DNA of 64,000 bases from Sphingomonas naasensis (GCF_004792695.1 NZ_SRXU01000001.1:930001-994000), one strand, 5' to 3'. Positions 26,031 through 34,968 are shown, counted from the first letter of the stretch. Notes: a model not told the origin generated them from the letters alone. Translations and numbers: made by a program.

Positions 26031-27581
26031 ATGATCGACCGCCGCACGCTGATCGCGGGGGCCTCGGCGGCCTTGCTCTCCGCGCGCGCCCGGGCGCAAT
26101 CCGCCGGCGCGCCCGTCCGCGCCGCGGCCGGTGCCTTCCAGGGGACGATCGAAGGCGGTGTCCGCGTGTTCCGCGGCATCCGCTACGGCCATGCCGAGCG
26201 TTTCCGCGCCCCCACCCCCATCTCCGCCGCCGCGGAAATCCAGTCGGCCGCGAGCTTCGGCCCGGTCGCGCCGCAAGCGGGCAGCCGCTACGGCGCCCAG
26301 TCCGAGGATTGTCTGTTCCTCAACATCTGGACCGCCGAGGCCGACCCGCGCGCCCGCAAGCCGGTGATGCTCTACATCCATGGCGGCGCCTATTCGGGCG
26401 GCAGCGTCACCGATCCGCTCAACGACGGCGGCGCGCTGGCGGCACGCGGCGACGTGGTGGTGGTGACGGTCAACCACCGGCTCAACGCCTTCGGCTATCT
26501 CTATCTGGCGCGGCTCGATCCGCGCTTTGCCGACAGCGGCAATTGCGGCCAGCTCGACCTGATCCTCGCGCTGCAATGGGTCCGCGACAATATCGCAGCG
26601 TTCGGTGGCGATCCGCGCCGGGTGATGGTGTTCGGCCAATCGGGCGGCGGCGCGAAGATCGCGACGATGATGGGCATGGCAGCTGCCGACGGGCTGTTCC
26701 ACCGCGCCGCGACGATGAGCGGCCAGCAGATTACCGCCTCGGGTCCGCTCAATGCCACCGCGCGGACGCGGGCCTATCTCGGCAAGCTCGGGGTACAGGA
26801 GACCGATCTCGGCGCGTTGCTGGCGATGCCGCGGGAAAAGCTGATCGAAGGGCTTTCGGCAACCGATCCGGTGCTCGGCGGCGGCGTCTATTTCGGGCCG
26901 GTGCTCGACATGAAATGGCTGACACGCCACCCCTTCTGGCCCGACGCCGATCCCCGGTCGAACGCGATCCCGATGATCCTCGGCAACACGCATGACGAGA
27001 CCCGCGCCTTCATCGCGCCGGACTCGGCGAAGATGCGGGGGCTCGGCTGGGACAATATCGCCGAGCGGATCGCGCCCGAGCTGCGCATCGACATCCTGCC
27101 CGAATGGGTCGTCGCCGAATATCGCGCGCACTATCCCGCCTGGACGCCCGAGCAGGTGTTTTACGACGCGACCACCTGTGGACGGAGCTGGCGCGGGCAA
27201 GTGATCGAGGCCGAGGCACGCGCCCGCGCCGGCGCGCCGGGCTGGGTTTATCAGCTCGATTTCGCCTCGCGCACCGATCCGCGCCGCGGGGCCTTCCACA
27301 CGATGGACATTCCGCTGGTATTTGGGACGCTCGGCGCCGCGGGCTCGCAGACCGGCACCGGCGCCGATGCGCGCGCCGCGTCGAAAGCGATGCAGGACAG
27401 CTTCGTCGCCTTCACCAGGACCGGCGACCCCAATCACGCCGGGTTGCCGCACTGGCCGCGCTACGGCCTCGACAAGCGCGCGACGATGGTCTTCGATGCG
27501 CGCAGCCGCATCGAGAACGACCCGCGCAAATGGCAGCGCGAGCTGTTCGCGCGCGTGCCCTATATTCAGCCCGGCACCTGA
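26031..27581 (+). CDS. Exported type-B carboxylesterase
   Basis: This 516-residue protein has a signal peptide (RRTLIAGASAALLSARARAQ) and the carboxylesterase type-B fold: VRVFRGIRYG, SEDCLFLNIWTAE, the oxyanion loop YIHGGAYSGGS and the nucleophile elbow VFGQSGGGAKIAT. Near the C-terminus, GAFHTMDIPLVFGTL supplies the likely catalytic histidine (HTMDIPLVF). Such enzymes cleave ester bonds of aryl or acyl groups. In this locus it may remove methyl, acetyl or feruloyl groups from pectin so that the lyase and polygalacturonase can act, which is inference from context. A second esterase follows 27 nt later in the same operon, and a GGGGAGTG ribosome binding site precedes the ATG. Confidence 0.85.
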   Translation: MIDRRTLIAGASAALLSARARAQSAGAPVRAAAGAFQGTIEGGVRVFRGIRYGHAERFRAPTPISAAAEIQSAASFGPVAPQAGSRYGAQSEDCLFLNIWTAEADPRARKPVMLYIHGGAYSGGSVTDPLNDGGALAARGDVVVVTVNHRLNAFGYLYLARLDPRFADSGNCGQLDLILALQWVRDNIAAFGGDPRRVMVFGQSGGGAKIATMMGMAAADGLFHRAATMSGQQITASGPLNATARTRAYLGKLGVQETDLGALLAMPREKLIEGLSATDPVLGGGVYFGPVLDMKWLTRHPFWPDADPRSNAIPMILGNTHDETRAFIAPDSAKMRGLGWDNIAERIAPELRIDILPEWVVAEYRAHYPAWTPEQVFYDATTCGRSWRGQVIEAEARARAGAPGWVYQLDFASRTDPRRGAFHTMDIPLVFGTLGAAGSQTGTGADARAASKAMQDSFVAFTRTGDPNHAGLPHWPRYGLDKRATMVFDARSRIENDPRKWQRELFARVPYIQPGT

Positions 27582-27608
27582 AGCCGGCTTTTCGGGAGGT
27601 TCTGCCGG

Positions 27609-28598
27609 ATGAAGTTCGATCGTCGTTCCGCCTTGCTCGCGGCGCTTGCCACACCGATCGCGGCCAGCGCGCAGACCGCGCCGCCCAAGGGCGACAAGAC
27701 GCTGCCGGCAGGGCTGACCGACCCGACCGAGACGATCGACCTCTGGCCCAAAGGCGTGCCGGGCAAGCCGACAAAGCTGCCGATCGAGAAGGTCGAGGAG
27801 CGCAGCACCAACGCTATGCTCGCCGATCGCTCGGTGAGCGGCGTCGCCAACCCGCGACTGGCGGTGTTCCGCCCGCGCATCGCCAACGGCGCTTCGGTGC
27901 TGATCATGCCGGGCGGCGGCTATGTCCGGATCGTGCTCGATCACGAAGGCTATGTGCTGGCGCGCTGGCTCGCCGCGCAGGGCTTCACGGCCTATGTGCT
28001 CTTCTATCGCCTGCCGGGCGACGGATGGGGCGCGGGGCCGAACGTCGCGCTCTCCGATGCCCAGCGTGCGATGCGGCTGATCCGCGCGCGCGCGCTCCGC
28101 GACGCGCTCGATCCCGAGCGGGTGGCCGCGATCGGCTTCTCGGCGGGTGGCCATCTCTGCGCCGATCTCGCGACGCGCCACGCGGTCAAAACCTATGATC
28201 CCGTCGACGCGGCCGACAAGCTCGGCGCGCGGCCGATGGTCGCCGCGCCGATCTACCCGGTGATCTCGATGAGCGCGCCCGACGCGCATATGGGCTCGCG
28301 CAAGCAGCTGATCGGCGAGAATGCCAGCCCCGCGCTCGAAGCCGCGCACGCCCCGCATCGCAATGTCGACAGGAATACCCCGCCCTGCTTCCTGCTCCAC
28401 GCCGAGGACGACGATGTCGTGCCGGTCGAGAACAGCCTGTTGATGCGCGCCGCGCTCAAACAGGCCGGGGTGCCGGTCGAGACGCACCTCTTCACCCATG
28501 GCGGGCACGGCTTCGGCATGACGCGCGTGGCGGGCAAGCCGGCCGCGGTCTGGCCCGAGCTCTTCCTCAGCTGGGCACGCAGCCAGGGTTTCGCTTAA
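27609..28598 (+). CDS. Exported acetylesterase-like alpha/beta hydrolase
   Basis: This 329-residue protein has a signal peptide (RRSALLAALATPIAASA) and esterase motifs: IMPGGGYVRIV (oxyanion), GFSAGGHLCADL (nucleophile), HAEDDDVVPVENS (acid) and THGGHGFGMT (histidine). It resembles the esterase at 10165-11121. Related enzymes deacetylate xylan or pectin, so a pectin or rhamnogalacturonan acetylesterase role is the likeliest. It lies 27 nt after the type-B carboxylesterase, with GGGAGG as ribosome binding site. Its 3' end overlaps the convergent pectate lyase gene by 4 nt. Confidence 0.85.
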   Translation: MKFDRRSALLAALATPIAASAQTAPPKGDKTLPAGLTDPTETIDLWPKGVPGKPTKLPIEKVEERSTNAMLADRSVSGVANPRLAVFRPRIANGASVLIMPGGGYVRIVLDHEGYVLARWLAAQGFTAYVLFYRLPGDGWGAGPNVALSDAQRAMRLIRARALRDALDPERVAAIGFSAGGHLCADLATRHAVKTYDPVDAADKLGARPMVAAPIYPVISMSAPDAHMGSRKQLIGENASPALEAAHAPHRNVDRNTPPCFLLHAEDDDVVPVENSLLMRAALKQAGVPVETHLFTHGGHGFGMTRVAGKPAAVWPELFLSWARSQGFA

Positions 28599-29914
28599 CC
28601 CTTGCCCTCGGCGGCGGCGGCGAGCCATTCCTCGATATTGGTATAGCCGTCGCGATTGCGATCGTCATTGGCATCGGCCCTGCGCGGATCGAGGCCGTGC
28701 CGGCGCTCCCACGCGTCGGGCATGCCGTCGCCGTCGCCATCGGGCGGCGCCGGCAAGCTTTCGAGCGCGGGCCAGCCGCCGACCTCGCGCTGGCTGTCGA
28801 TCTGCTTGCCCGTCCGATCGCGCACCCCGGCGATGACCCGCAGATCGACGGCGTCGCGCACCCTCGACGCGCCCGCGCCCGCAAGCACCCTGGCATAGGC
28901 CGACGCGGCAGGATCCGCCGTGACCGGCGCGACATCCACCGGCTGCGCCAGCCGATAGCCTTCCGGCTGGACGCCGGTGACGAGGCTCCACGGATCGGCG
29001 GGAATCGTGCCGTTCATGCTGTTGCCCGCGAACCAGGCCCTGGCGAGCATATCGGATTCATCGAACGCGATCGGCTTTTGCGATTGCGGGCCGGCGACAT
29101 AGGCGTTGTCGACGAAATTGTAGCGGACGAGCGTCGCCTTGTCGGCATTGTAGCCCGAGCGCGTGCGGCCCCAATTGTAGAAGACGTTCGAGCGGAAATC
29201 GAAAAAGGCGCCGACAGGGTCGACCTCGGGACCGCTGTAATTGCCGGGGCGCGGCATCCGCGCCGAATGGCTCGCCCAGAGATTGTGGTGGAAACTCGCT
29301 TTCGAACCGCGCCCGCCGCGGATCAGGCTGCCATAGCCATGCTCGCCCTTGGCATGGAGCGAGTGGGTCAGCGATTCCGAGATGATCGACCATTGGACGG
29401 TGACGTCGTAAAAGCCCTGTCCGGCATTGGTGTAGTTCGCCGAGACCGACAGCGTCTCGTCGACCGACCAGCTCGCCGAGACGTGATCGAGGATGATCCG
29501 TCGGCCTTTGGTGATCGTGATCGCATCGGACTCGGTCTTCGATTCGTCGCCGAGCCGCGAGCGGATGTGGCGCACGATCACATCGTCGGCGGCGATCTGC
29601 AGCATGTGATCGCGCAGGGTGATCCCGCCCCCCGGTGCCGACTGGCCGGCGATGGTCACCCTTCCCTCGCGAACGACGAGCGGCGTGGCGAGCCGGATCG
29701 TTCCCGACACGCGGAACAGGATAGTGCGCGGCCCTTTGGTCTCGACCGCGGCGCGGAGGCTGCCCGGGCCGTTATCCGCGAGGTTGGTGACGAACAGCAC
29801 CTCCCCGCCACGCCCGCCCTGCGCGAAACGGCCCGCACCCTCCGCACCGGGAAAGGCGGGTTGCGGCTCCGCTTCTGACGAAGCCAGCAATGCCAGCACG
29901 GTCAACGCGAGCAT
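28595..29914 (-). CDS. Pectate lyase (polysaccharide lyase family 1-like)
   Basis: This 439-residue protein has a short signal (LALTVLALLASSEA). It starts AFPGAEGAGRFAQGGRGGEV and continues with the right-handed beta-helix pattern of PL1-type pectate lyases: TIAGQSAPGGGITLRDH, SDAITITKGRRIILDHVSAS and SKASFHHNLWASHSARMPR, where the catalytic arginine and basic residues lie. The C-terminal tail (about residues 395-435) has calcium-binding DxDxDG and D-x-N-x-D-G motifs, DGDGDGMPDAWERRHGLDP and DRNRDGYTNIEEWL. It cleaves de-esterified pectin by elimination and produces the unsaturated uronides that KduI and KduD use. It is 7 nt downstream of the GH28 gene in one operon. Confidence 0.9.
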   Translation of the reverse strand: MLALTVLALLASSEAEPQPAFPGAEGAGRFAQGGRGGEVLFVTNLADNGPGSLRAAVETKGPRTILFRVSGTIRLATPLVVREGRVTIAGQSAPGGGITLRDHMLQIAADDVIVRHIRSRLGDESKTESDAITITKGRRIILDHVSASWSVDETLSVSANYTNAGQGFYDVTVQWSIISESLTHSLHAKGEHGYGSLIRGGRGSKASFHHNLWASHSARMPRPGNYSGPEVDPVGAFFDFRSNVFYNWGRTRSGYNADKATLVRYNFVDNAYVAGPQSQKPIAFDESDMLARAWFAGNSMNGTIPADPWSLVTGVQPEGYRLAQPVDVAPVTADPAASAYARVLAGAGASRVRDAVDLRVIAGVRDRTGKQIDSQREVGGWPALESLPAPPDGDGDGMPDAWERRHGLDPRRADANDDRNRDGYTNIEEWLAAAAEGKG

Positions 29915-29921
29915 GGGCGTC

Positions 29922-31358
29922 TCAGGACGGCTGGAGCGGGTCGAGCGCGGTGACAGACCTGCCGTTCACGCGCACCCTGGCGAGCGTCACGCGCTCGGTA
30001 TGGCGGAGGATGCTTGGCTGGGTGACCCCGTCGAAGCTGCAGTCGCGGAGCGCGATGTCAGTCACCGGCGCGCCGGGAAGCCCCTGGCTGTCGAGCACCC
30101 GCGTCGCGTGACGGGCGTGCAGCCGGGTGATGTTGATGTGCCGCAGGATCGGAGTGAACCGGCCCTTCGCGCCTTCCTCATAGTTGAAGTCGCAGGCGAT
30201 CGCCGCGCGGCGGACCTCGCCCACCGCGATGTCGCGATAGTGAAAATTCTCGAGAAGCCCGCCGCGGAGCGCGTTGTTCTTGAAGCGGATCGCATAGTCG
30301 AGATCCGGGCTGTCGAGTCGACATTTCTCGGCGAACACCCAGCGTGCCCCGCCCGAGATCTGCGAGCCGACGGTGATCCCGCCATGGCCTTCCTTCATCC
30401 GGCAATTGCGGATCAGGATGTTCTGCGAGGGCACGCCGATGCGGCGGCCATCCTCGTTGCGTCCCGAATTGACCGCGATGCAGTCATCGCCGGTGTCGAA
30501 CGAGCAGCCCTCGATCAGCATCATGTCGACCGATTCCGGATCGGTGCCGTCGTTGTTCGGGCCGTGCCCCATGATGTCGAGGCCGCGCAGGATGACGTTG
30601 CGGCACAGCACCGGATGGACGTTCCAGAAGGGCGAGCGGCGGATCTTGACGCCTTCGATCAGCACATTCTCGCAAAGATAGGGCTGGATGAAGGGCGGGC
30701 GCAGATAATGGCCGTCGCCGAACACGCGCTTCTCGACCGGCACGCGATCCTCGGCCATCTGGAACAGCACCGCGCGGCTCTTGCGCTGATCGGGCATGCC
30801 CTCGCGCCAGCCATGTTCGGCGGTGCCGCCCCATGGCCCCTTCCACGCCCACCAATGTTCGGCGCTGCCCTGTCCGTCGAGCGTGCCCGAACCGGTGATC
30901 GCGATGTTCTTTGCCTTGTACGCATAGACCAACGGCGAATAGTTGATCAGCTCGATGCCTTCCCAGCGCGTGAAGACCATCGGATAATGCGCGGGATCGG
31001 TGCTGAAGAGCAACGTCGCGCCAGCGGCAAGATGCAGCTCGACGTTCGACTGGAGATGGACCGCGCCGGTGAGAAAGGTGCCGGCGGGTACCACCACCCT
31101 GCCCCCGCCCGCCGCGGCGCACGCCTTGATCGCGGCGGCGATCGCTTCGGTGACGAGAGTCACGCCATCGCCCTTCGCGCCGTAGCGCGTGATGTCGAAG
31201 CTACGTGCGGGGAAGACCGGCGCCCGAACCGTCCGGGCGATATCGGCGGCGCGCTGCCAGGGATCGGGCGCGGAACGGGCGCTACCGGGCAGAAGCGTCC
31301 CCGCACCGGCGAGCGCGCCGTAGCGCAGCAGGTCGCGCCGCGATGGTCGTAGCAGCAT
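29922..31358 (-). CDS. GH28 polygalacturonase
   Basis: This 478-residue protein has a Tat-type signal (RRDLLRYGALAGAGTLLPGS). All GH28 active-site motifs are visible: NNDGTDPES (the NxD site), DTGDDCIAVNSG (the catalytic Asp pair), GHGGITVGS (His) and IRFKNN (RxK). The start of the mature domain, ITRYGAKGDG, is the usual GH28 opening. The enzyme hydrolyses alpha-1,4-galacturonan and gives saturated galacturonate for the UxaC branch. Two ATGs lie close together (31364 and 31358); the latter has better spacing from GAGAGGA. It heads the two-gene operon with the lyase, with a LacI-type operator about 40 nt upstream. Confidence 0.92.
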   Translation of the reverse strand: MLLRPSRRDLLRYGALAGAGTLLPGSARSAPDPWQRAADIARTVRAPVFPARSFDITRYGAKGDGVTLVTEAIAAAIKACAAAGGGRVVVPAGTFLTGAVHLQSNVELHLAAGATLLFSTDPAHYPMVFTRWEGIELINYSPLVYAYKAKNIAITGSGTLDGQGSAEHWWAWKGPWGGTAEHGWREGMPDQRKSRAVLFQMAEDRVPVEKRVFGDGHYLRPPFIQPYLCENVLIEGVKIRRSPFWNVHPVLCRNVILRGLDIMGHGPNNDGTDPESVDMMLIEGCSFDTGDDCIAVNSGRNEDGRRIGVPSQNILIRNCRMKEGHGGITVGSQISGGARWVFAEKCRLDSPDLDYAIRFKNNALRGGLLENFHYRDIAVGEVRRAAIACDFNYEEGAKGRFTPILRHINITRLHARHATRVLDSQGLPGAPVTDIALRDCSFDGVTQPSILRHTERVTLARVRVNGRSVTALDPLQPS

Positions 31359-31396
31359 TTCCATATCCTCTCGCTTTTCGGCTCTGCGGCCGTCTA

Positions 31397-31410
31397 TGAC
31401 ACCGGTATCA
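31397..31410. promoter_or_regulatory. Putative LacI-type operator between GH28 and its regulator
   Basis: TGACACCGGTATCA is a near-perfect 14-bp palindrome (TGAnACCGGTnTCA). It lies in the divergent gap, 38 nt upstream of the GH28 start and 80 nt upstream of the LacI-family gene, so it probably mediates both autoregulation and repression of the pectinase operon. It is the most symmetric of the three copies. Confidence 0.7.
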
Positions 31411-31489
31411 AGCAAAGAGGGCGATTGGCAACAGCACGCGTGCATGATGCATTTGGCGCAAGCGCGTGTCCGGGGTATGTCGTCCTGTG

Positions 31490-32521
31490 ATGAAGCGCAG
31501 CTCGCAACCCACGATCAACGACGTCGCCCGTATCGCCGGCGTCTCGAAGAAGACCGTCAGCCGGGTGATCAACCAATCCCCGCTGCTCAACGGCGACACC
31601 CGCAAGCGTGTCGAGGAAGTCATCGCCGAGCTCGGCTACGTCCCCAATCCGCAAGCGCGCGCATTGGCGCTGCGCCGCAATTTTCTGATCGGGCTGATCC
31701 ATGACAACCCGAACGCGCAGATGGTGCTCAACGTCCAGCAGGGCATGCTCGAGGTGCTGCGCGACACCGAGTTCGAGCTGATCGTCCACCCGGTCAATCG
31801 CGGCTCGCCGACGATGCTCGAGGATATCGGCCAGTTCCTCGAACGCCAGCGCCCGTTCGGGGTGATGATCCTGCCGCCGATCTCGGAGAATGATCAGCTC
31901 GCGGCGCTCTGCGCGCAGCTCGGCGTCCGCTATGTCCGCATGGGATCGGCGCCGCTCGACGAGGTGGCGCACATGGTCGCCTCGAACGATCGCGAAGCGG
32001 TGCGCGGCGCAGTCGAGCATCTGATCGAATCGGGCCATCGCCGGATCGGGCTGGTGCTCGGGCCGCATGGCTTCCGCTCGGCGGCCGAGCGGCAAAAGGG
32101 CTATGAGGAAGCGCTCGAACGCGCCGGGCTGCCGATCCAGCGGACGCTGATCGTCCAGGGCGACTACAAGTTCGAATCGGGGATGCGCGCCGCCGAGCAG
32201 CTGCTCGACCTCGCGCCCCGCCCCACCGCGGTGTTCGCCTCGAACGACGAAATGGCGGCCGGCGTGCTCCACGTCGCGCGCCAGCGCGGGCTCAACGTGC
32301 CCCAGGATCTGTCGATCATCGGCTTCGACGACACGCCGATCGCCTCACACCTCTGGCCGCCGCTCACCACGGTACGCTGGCCGATCGCGACGATGGCGCG
32401 CGCCGCGGCGCTCAAGCTGGTCGGCGGCGAAGGCGGTGGCCCGGCGGGCGAGGACGGCGAAGCGTCGCTGTTCGTATCGACGCTGATCCGTCGCGCATCG
32501 GTCGCCGCGGCGCAGGGCTGA
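31490..32521 (+). CDS. LacI-family transcriptional regulator of the pectin locus
   Basis: This 343-residue protein has an N-terminal LacI helix-turn-helix (INDVARIAGVSKKTVSRVIN) with the hinge GYVPNPQARAL, and a periplasmic-binding-protein-like sensor domain (FLIGLIHDNPNAQ; GHRRIGLVLGP; AVFASNDEMAAGVL; IIGFDDTPIASHLWPPLTT). Regulators of this type bind a sugar or sugar acid, release an operator and derepress transport and catabolism. The ATG at 31490 fits the N-terminus; a GTG eight codons earlier is possible. It is divergent from GH28 with a palindromic operator between, and two more copies lie in front of other genes in the locus. The ligand is probably a hexuronate or KDG-type metabolite, which cannot be decided from sequence. 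Confidence 0.9.
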   Translation: MKRSSQPTINDVARIAGVSKKTVSRVINQSPLLNGDTRKRVEEVIAELGYVPNPQARALALRRNFLIGLIHDNPNAQMVLNVQQGMLEVLRDTEFELIVHPVNRGSPTMLEDIGQFLERQRPFGVMILPPISENDQLAALCAQLGVRYVRMGSAPLDEVAHMVASNDREAVRGAVEHLIESGHRRIGLVLGPHGFRSAAERQKGYEEALERAGLPIQRTLIVQGDYKFESGMRAAEQLLDLAPRPTAVFASNDEMAAGVLHVARQRGLNVPQDLSIIGFDDTPIASHLWPPLTTVRWPIATMARAAALKLVGGEGGGPAGEDGEASLFVSTLIRRASVAAAQG

Positions 32522-32567
32522 CCCTCAAAACACGGACCACCGGAGCCGCCCGGGCGGCGAGGCGAAA

Positions 32568-32596
32568 TTGCCGCCATGACGTCGCCTGACTATGCT
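32568..32596 (+). promoter_or_regulatory. Putative sigma-70-type promoter of galU-ugd
   Basis: TTGCCG (32568-32573) and TATGCT (32591-32596) are separated by 17 bp. A start of transcription near 32603 would give a short leader containing the AAGGAGG ribosome binding site of galU. Confidence 0.5.
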
Positions 32597-32622
32597 GCAT
32601 CGCAGCGAAGGAGGTGGCGTAT

Positions 32623-33516
32623 ATGACCCCGAAGCGAGTGCGTAAGGCTGTGTTTCCCGTCGGCGGGCTTGGAACCCGTTTTCTGCCGGCGACGAAGGCA
32701 ATTCCCAAAGAAATGTTACCGGTCGTCGACCGCCCCCTGATCCAATATGCCGTCGAGGAAGCGCTCGAGGCCGGGATCGAACAGATGATCTTCGTCACCG
32801 GCCGCGGCAAGGCGGCGATCGAGGATCATTTCGATATCGCCTTCGAGCTCGAGACGACGATGAGCGGGCGCGGCAAATCGCTCGACATTCTCGGCCGCAC
32901 CCGGCTCAAGCCCGGCGCGGTCACCTATGTCCGCCAGCAGGAGCCGATGGGACTCGGCCACGCGGTGTGGTGCGCGCGTGACGTGGTGGGCGACGAGCCC
33001 TTCGCGGTGCTGCTCGCCGACGATTTCATGGTCGGCCGCCCCGGCTGCCTCAAGCAGATGATCGATGCGTACGAGCAGGTCGGCGGCAACGTGATCTGCG
33101 CGGAGACCGTGCCCGACGAGCAGACGCATCGTTATGGCATCATCACCCCGGGCAAGCGCGAGGGCTCGCTCACCGAAGTGCAGGGGCTGGTCGAGAAGCC
33201 GGCGCCCGGCACCGCGCCGTCGAACCTGTCGGTGATCGGCCGCTACATTCTACAGCCCGACGTGATGCGCGTGCTGGCGAGCCAGGAAAAGGGCGCCGGC
33301 GGCGAGATCCAGCTGACCGACGCGATGTCGCGAATGATCGGCGAGCAGCCATTCCACGGCCTGACCTTCGCCGGCACGCGCTATGATTGCGGCGACAAGG
33401 CCGGCTTCCTCCACGCCAATCTGGCGATGGCGCTCGAGCGCGAGGACCTCGCCGACGAAGTCGAGCTGTTCGCGAGCCAGCTGCTCGCCGCCCGCCAGCC
33501 GCGCCGCGCGGCCTGA
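32623..33516 (+). CDS. galU: UTP-glucose-1-phosphate uridylyltransferase
   Basis: This 297-residue protein has the nucleotidyltransferase signature FPVGGLGTRFLPATKAIPKE, then PVVDRPLIQYAVEEALEAGI, the catalytic VLLADDFMVG and GLVEKPAPG. It makes UDP-glucose from glucose-1-phosphate and UTP, the precursor for ugd and for the glycosyltransferases of the adjacent polysaccharide operon. The ATG at 32623 is chosen because AAGGAGG ends about 9 nt upstream; an in-frame GTG at 32614 lies inside that site. It is 26 nt upstream of ugd and convergent in direction with the EPS operon. Confidence 0.96.
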   Translation: MTPKRVRKAVFPVGGLGTRFLPATKAIPKEMLPVVDRPLIQYAVEEALEAGIEQMIFVTGRGKAAIEDHFDIAFELETTMSGRGKSLDILGRTRLKPGAVTYVRQQEPMGLGHAVWCARDVVGDEPFAVLLADDFMVGRPGCLKQMIDAYEQVGGNVICAETVPDEQTHRYGIITPGKREGSLTEVQGLVEKPAPGTAPSNLSVIGRYILQPDVMRVLASQEKGAGGEIQLTDAMSRMIGEQPFHGLTFAGTRYDCGDKAGFLHANLAMALEREDLADEVELFASQLLAARQPRRAA

Positions 33517-33542
33517 ATCCGATAATTCCAGGAGTATCGTAC

Positions 33543-34886
33543 ATGCGTATCGTAATGATCGGATCGGGCTATGTCGGACTCGTCTCGGGCGCCTGCTTCG
33601 CCGATTTCGGGCACCAGGTGACCTGCGTCGACAAGGACGAAGGCAAGATCGCCCGGCTCAACGCGGGCCAGATCCCGATTTACGAGCCGGGCCTCGACGA
33701 CCTCGTTGCGCGCAACGTCGCGGCGGGGCGGCTCGCCTTCTCTACCGAGCTGTCCGGTCCGGTCGAGAAGGCCGATGTGGTGTTCATCGCGGTCGGCACG
33801 CCGTCGCGCCGCGGTGACGGCCATGCCGACCTCTCCTATGTCCACGCCGCCGCCGCCGAGATGGCGCCCTGCCTCAAGGGCTTCACCGTGGTGGTGACCA
33901 AGTCGACCGTTCCGGTCGGCACCGGCGACGAGGTCGAACGCATCATCGCCGAGACCAATCCCGAGGCCGATTTCGCCGTCGCCTCGAACCCCGAATTCCT
34001 GCGCGAGGGCGCGGCGATCGAGGACTTCAAGCGCCCCGACCGCATCGTCATCGGCATCGAGGACGAGCGCGCCCGCCCGGTGATGGAAGAAGTCTATCGC
34101 CCGCTCTATCTCAACCAGGCGCCGCTGCTGTTCACCGGCCGGCGCACCTCCGAGCTGATCAAATACGCCGCGAACGCGTTCCTCGCGGTCAAGATCACCT
34201 TCATCAACGAGATGGCGGACCTGTGCGAGGCGGTGGGCGGCGACGTCCAGCAGGTTGCGCGCGGGATCGGGCTCGACAACCGCATCGGCTCGAAGTTCCT
34301 CCACGCCGGCCCCGGCTATGGCGGATCGTGCTTCCCCAAGGACACGCTCGCGCTGGTCAAGACCGCCGAGGATGCCGGCACGCCGGTGCGGATCGTCGAG
34401 GCGACCGTCGCGGTCAACGACAGCCGCAAGCGCGCGATGGGCCGCAAGATCATCGCCGCGTGCGGCGGATCGGTGCGCGGCAAGAAGATCGCGGTGCTCG
34501 GGCTGACCTTCAAGCCCAATACCGACGACATGCGCGATGCGCCGAGCCTCGCGATCATCCAGGCGCTCGAGGACGGCGGTGCGCGCGTCAGCGCCTTCGA
34601 TCCCGAGGGCATGGCCGCGGCGCGGCCGCTGCTTCCCAATGTCGACTTCGCGACATCGCCCTACGAGGCCGCCGACGGGGCCGCGGCGCTGGTGATCGTC
34701 ACCGAATGGAACGCCTTCCGCGCGCTCGACCTAGCCGAGCTGCGCGCGCGCATGGAAGGCGATGCGCTGGTCGACCTGCGCAACATCTATCGGCCCGAGG
34801 CCGTAGAGGCCGCCGGCTTCACTTATACCGGCGTCGGTCGCGGACTGACAGTTGCGCCAGAAGCACTCGCGATTGCGGCAGAGTAA
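33543..34886 (+). CDS. ugd: UDP-glucose 6-dehydrogenase
   Basis: This 447-residue protein has the NAD-binding N-terminus MRIVMIGSGYVGLVSGACFA, the sequence KSTVPVGTGDEV, the catalytic cysteine in GPGYGGSCFPKDT, the lysine in ELIKYAANAFLAVKITFINE, and a C-terminal domain with FKPNTDDMRDAPS. It oxidises UDP-glucose twice to UDP-glucuronate. Together with galU this supplies glucuronate for an acidic exopolysaccharide. AGGAG lies about 9 nt upstream. An intrinsic terminator follows 46 nt after the stop, so galU-ugd forms a compact unit separated from the GH16 gene. Confidence 0.96.
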   Translation: MRIVMIGSGYVGLVSGACFADFGHQVTCVDKDEGKIARLNAGQIPIYEPGLDDLVARNVAAGRLAFSTELSGPVEKADVVFIAVGTPSRRGDGHADLSYVHAAAAEMAPCLKGFTVVVTKSTVPVGTGDEVERIIAETNPEADFAVASNPEFLREGAAIEDFKRPDRIVIGIEDERARPVMEEVYRPLYLNQAPLLFTGRRTSELIKYAANAFLAVKITFINEMADLCEAVGGDVQQVARGIGLDNRIGSKFLHAGPGYGGSCFPKDTLALVKTAEDAGTPVRIVEATVAVNDSRKRAMGRKIIAACGGSVRGKKIAVLGLTFKPNTDDMRDAPSLAIIQALEDGGARVSAFDPEGMAAARPLLPNVDFATSPYEAADGAAALVIVTEWNAFRALDLAELRARMEGDALVDLRNIYRPEAVEAAGFTYTGVGRGLTVAPEALAIAAE

Positions 34887-34932
34887 TTTAGTTTCGCAAA
34901 TCGACAGCTTTTAGCTTCAACTCAACGCAAAT

Positions 34933-34968
34933 AGGGCGTCCGACCTTGGTTCGGGCGCCCTTTCTTTC
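34933..34968 (+). terminator. Intrinsic terminator after ugd
   Basis: AGGGCGTCCGA (34933-34943) pairs with TCGGGCGCCCT (34951-34961, one G-T pair) around a 7-nt loop, followed by TTTCTTTCC. It ends the galU-ugd transcript. Confidence 0.85.

Noticed and set aside
26016..28628. Minus-strand open frame of 870 codons opposite the two esterases
   Set aside because: It has shadow composition, no motifs, and is contradicted by signal peptides and catalytic motifs on the plus strand.
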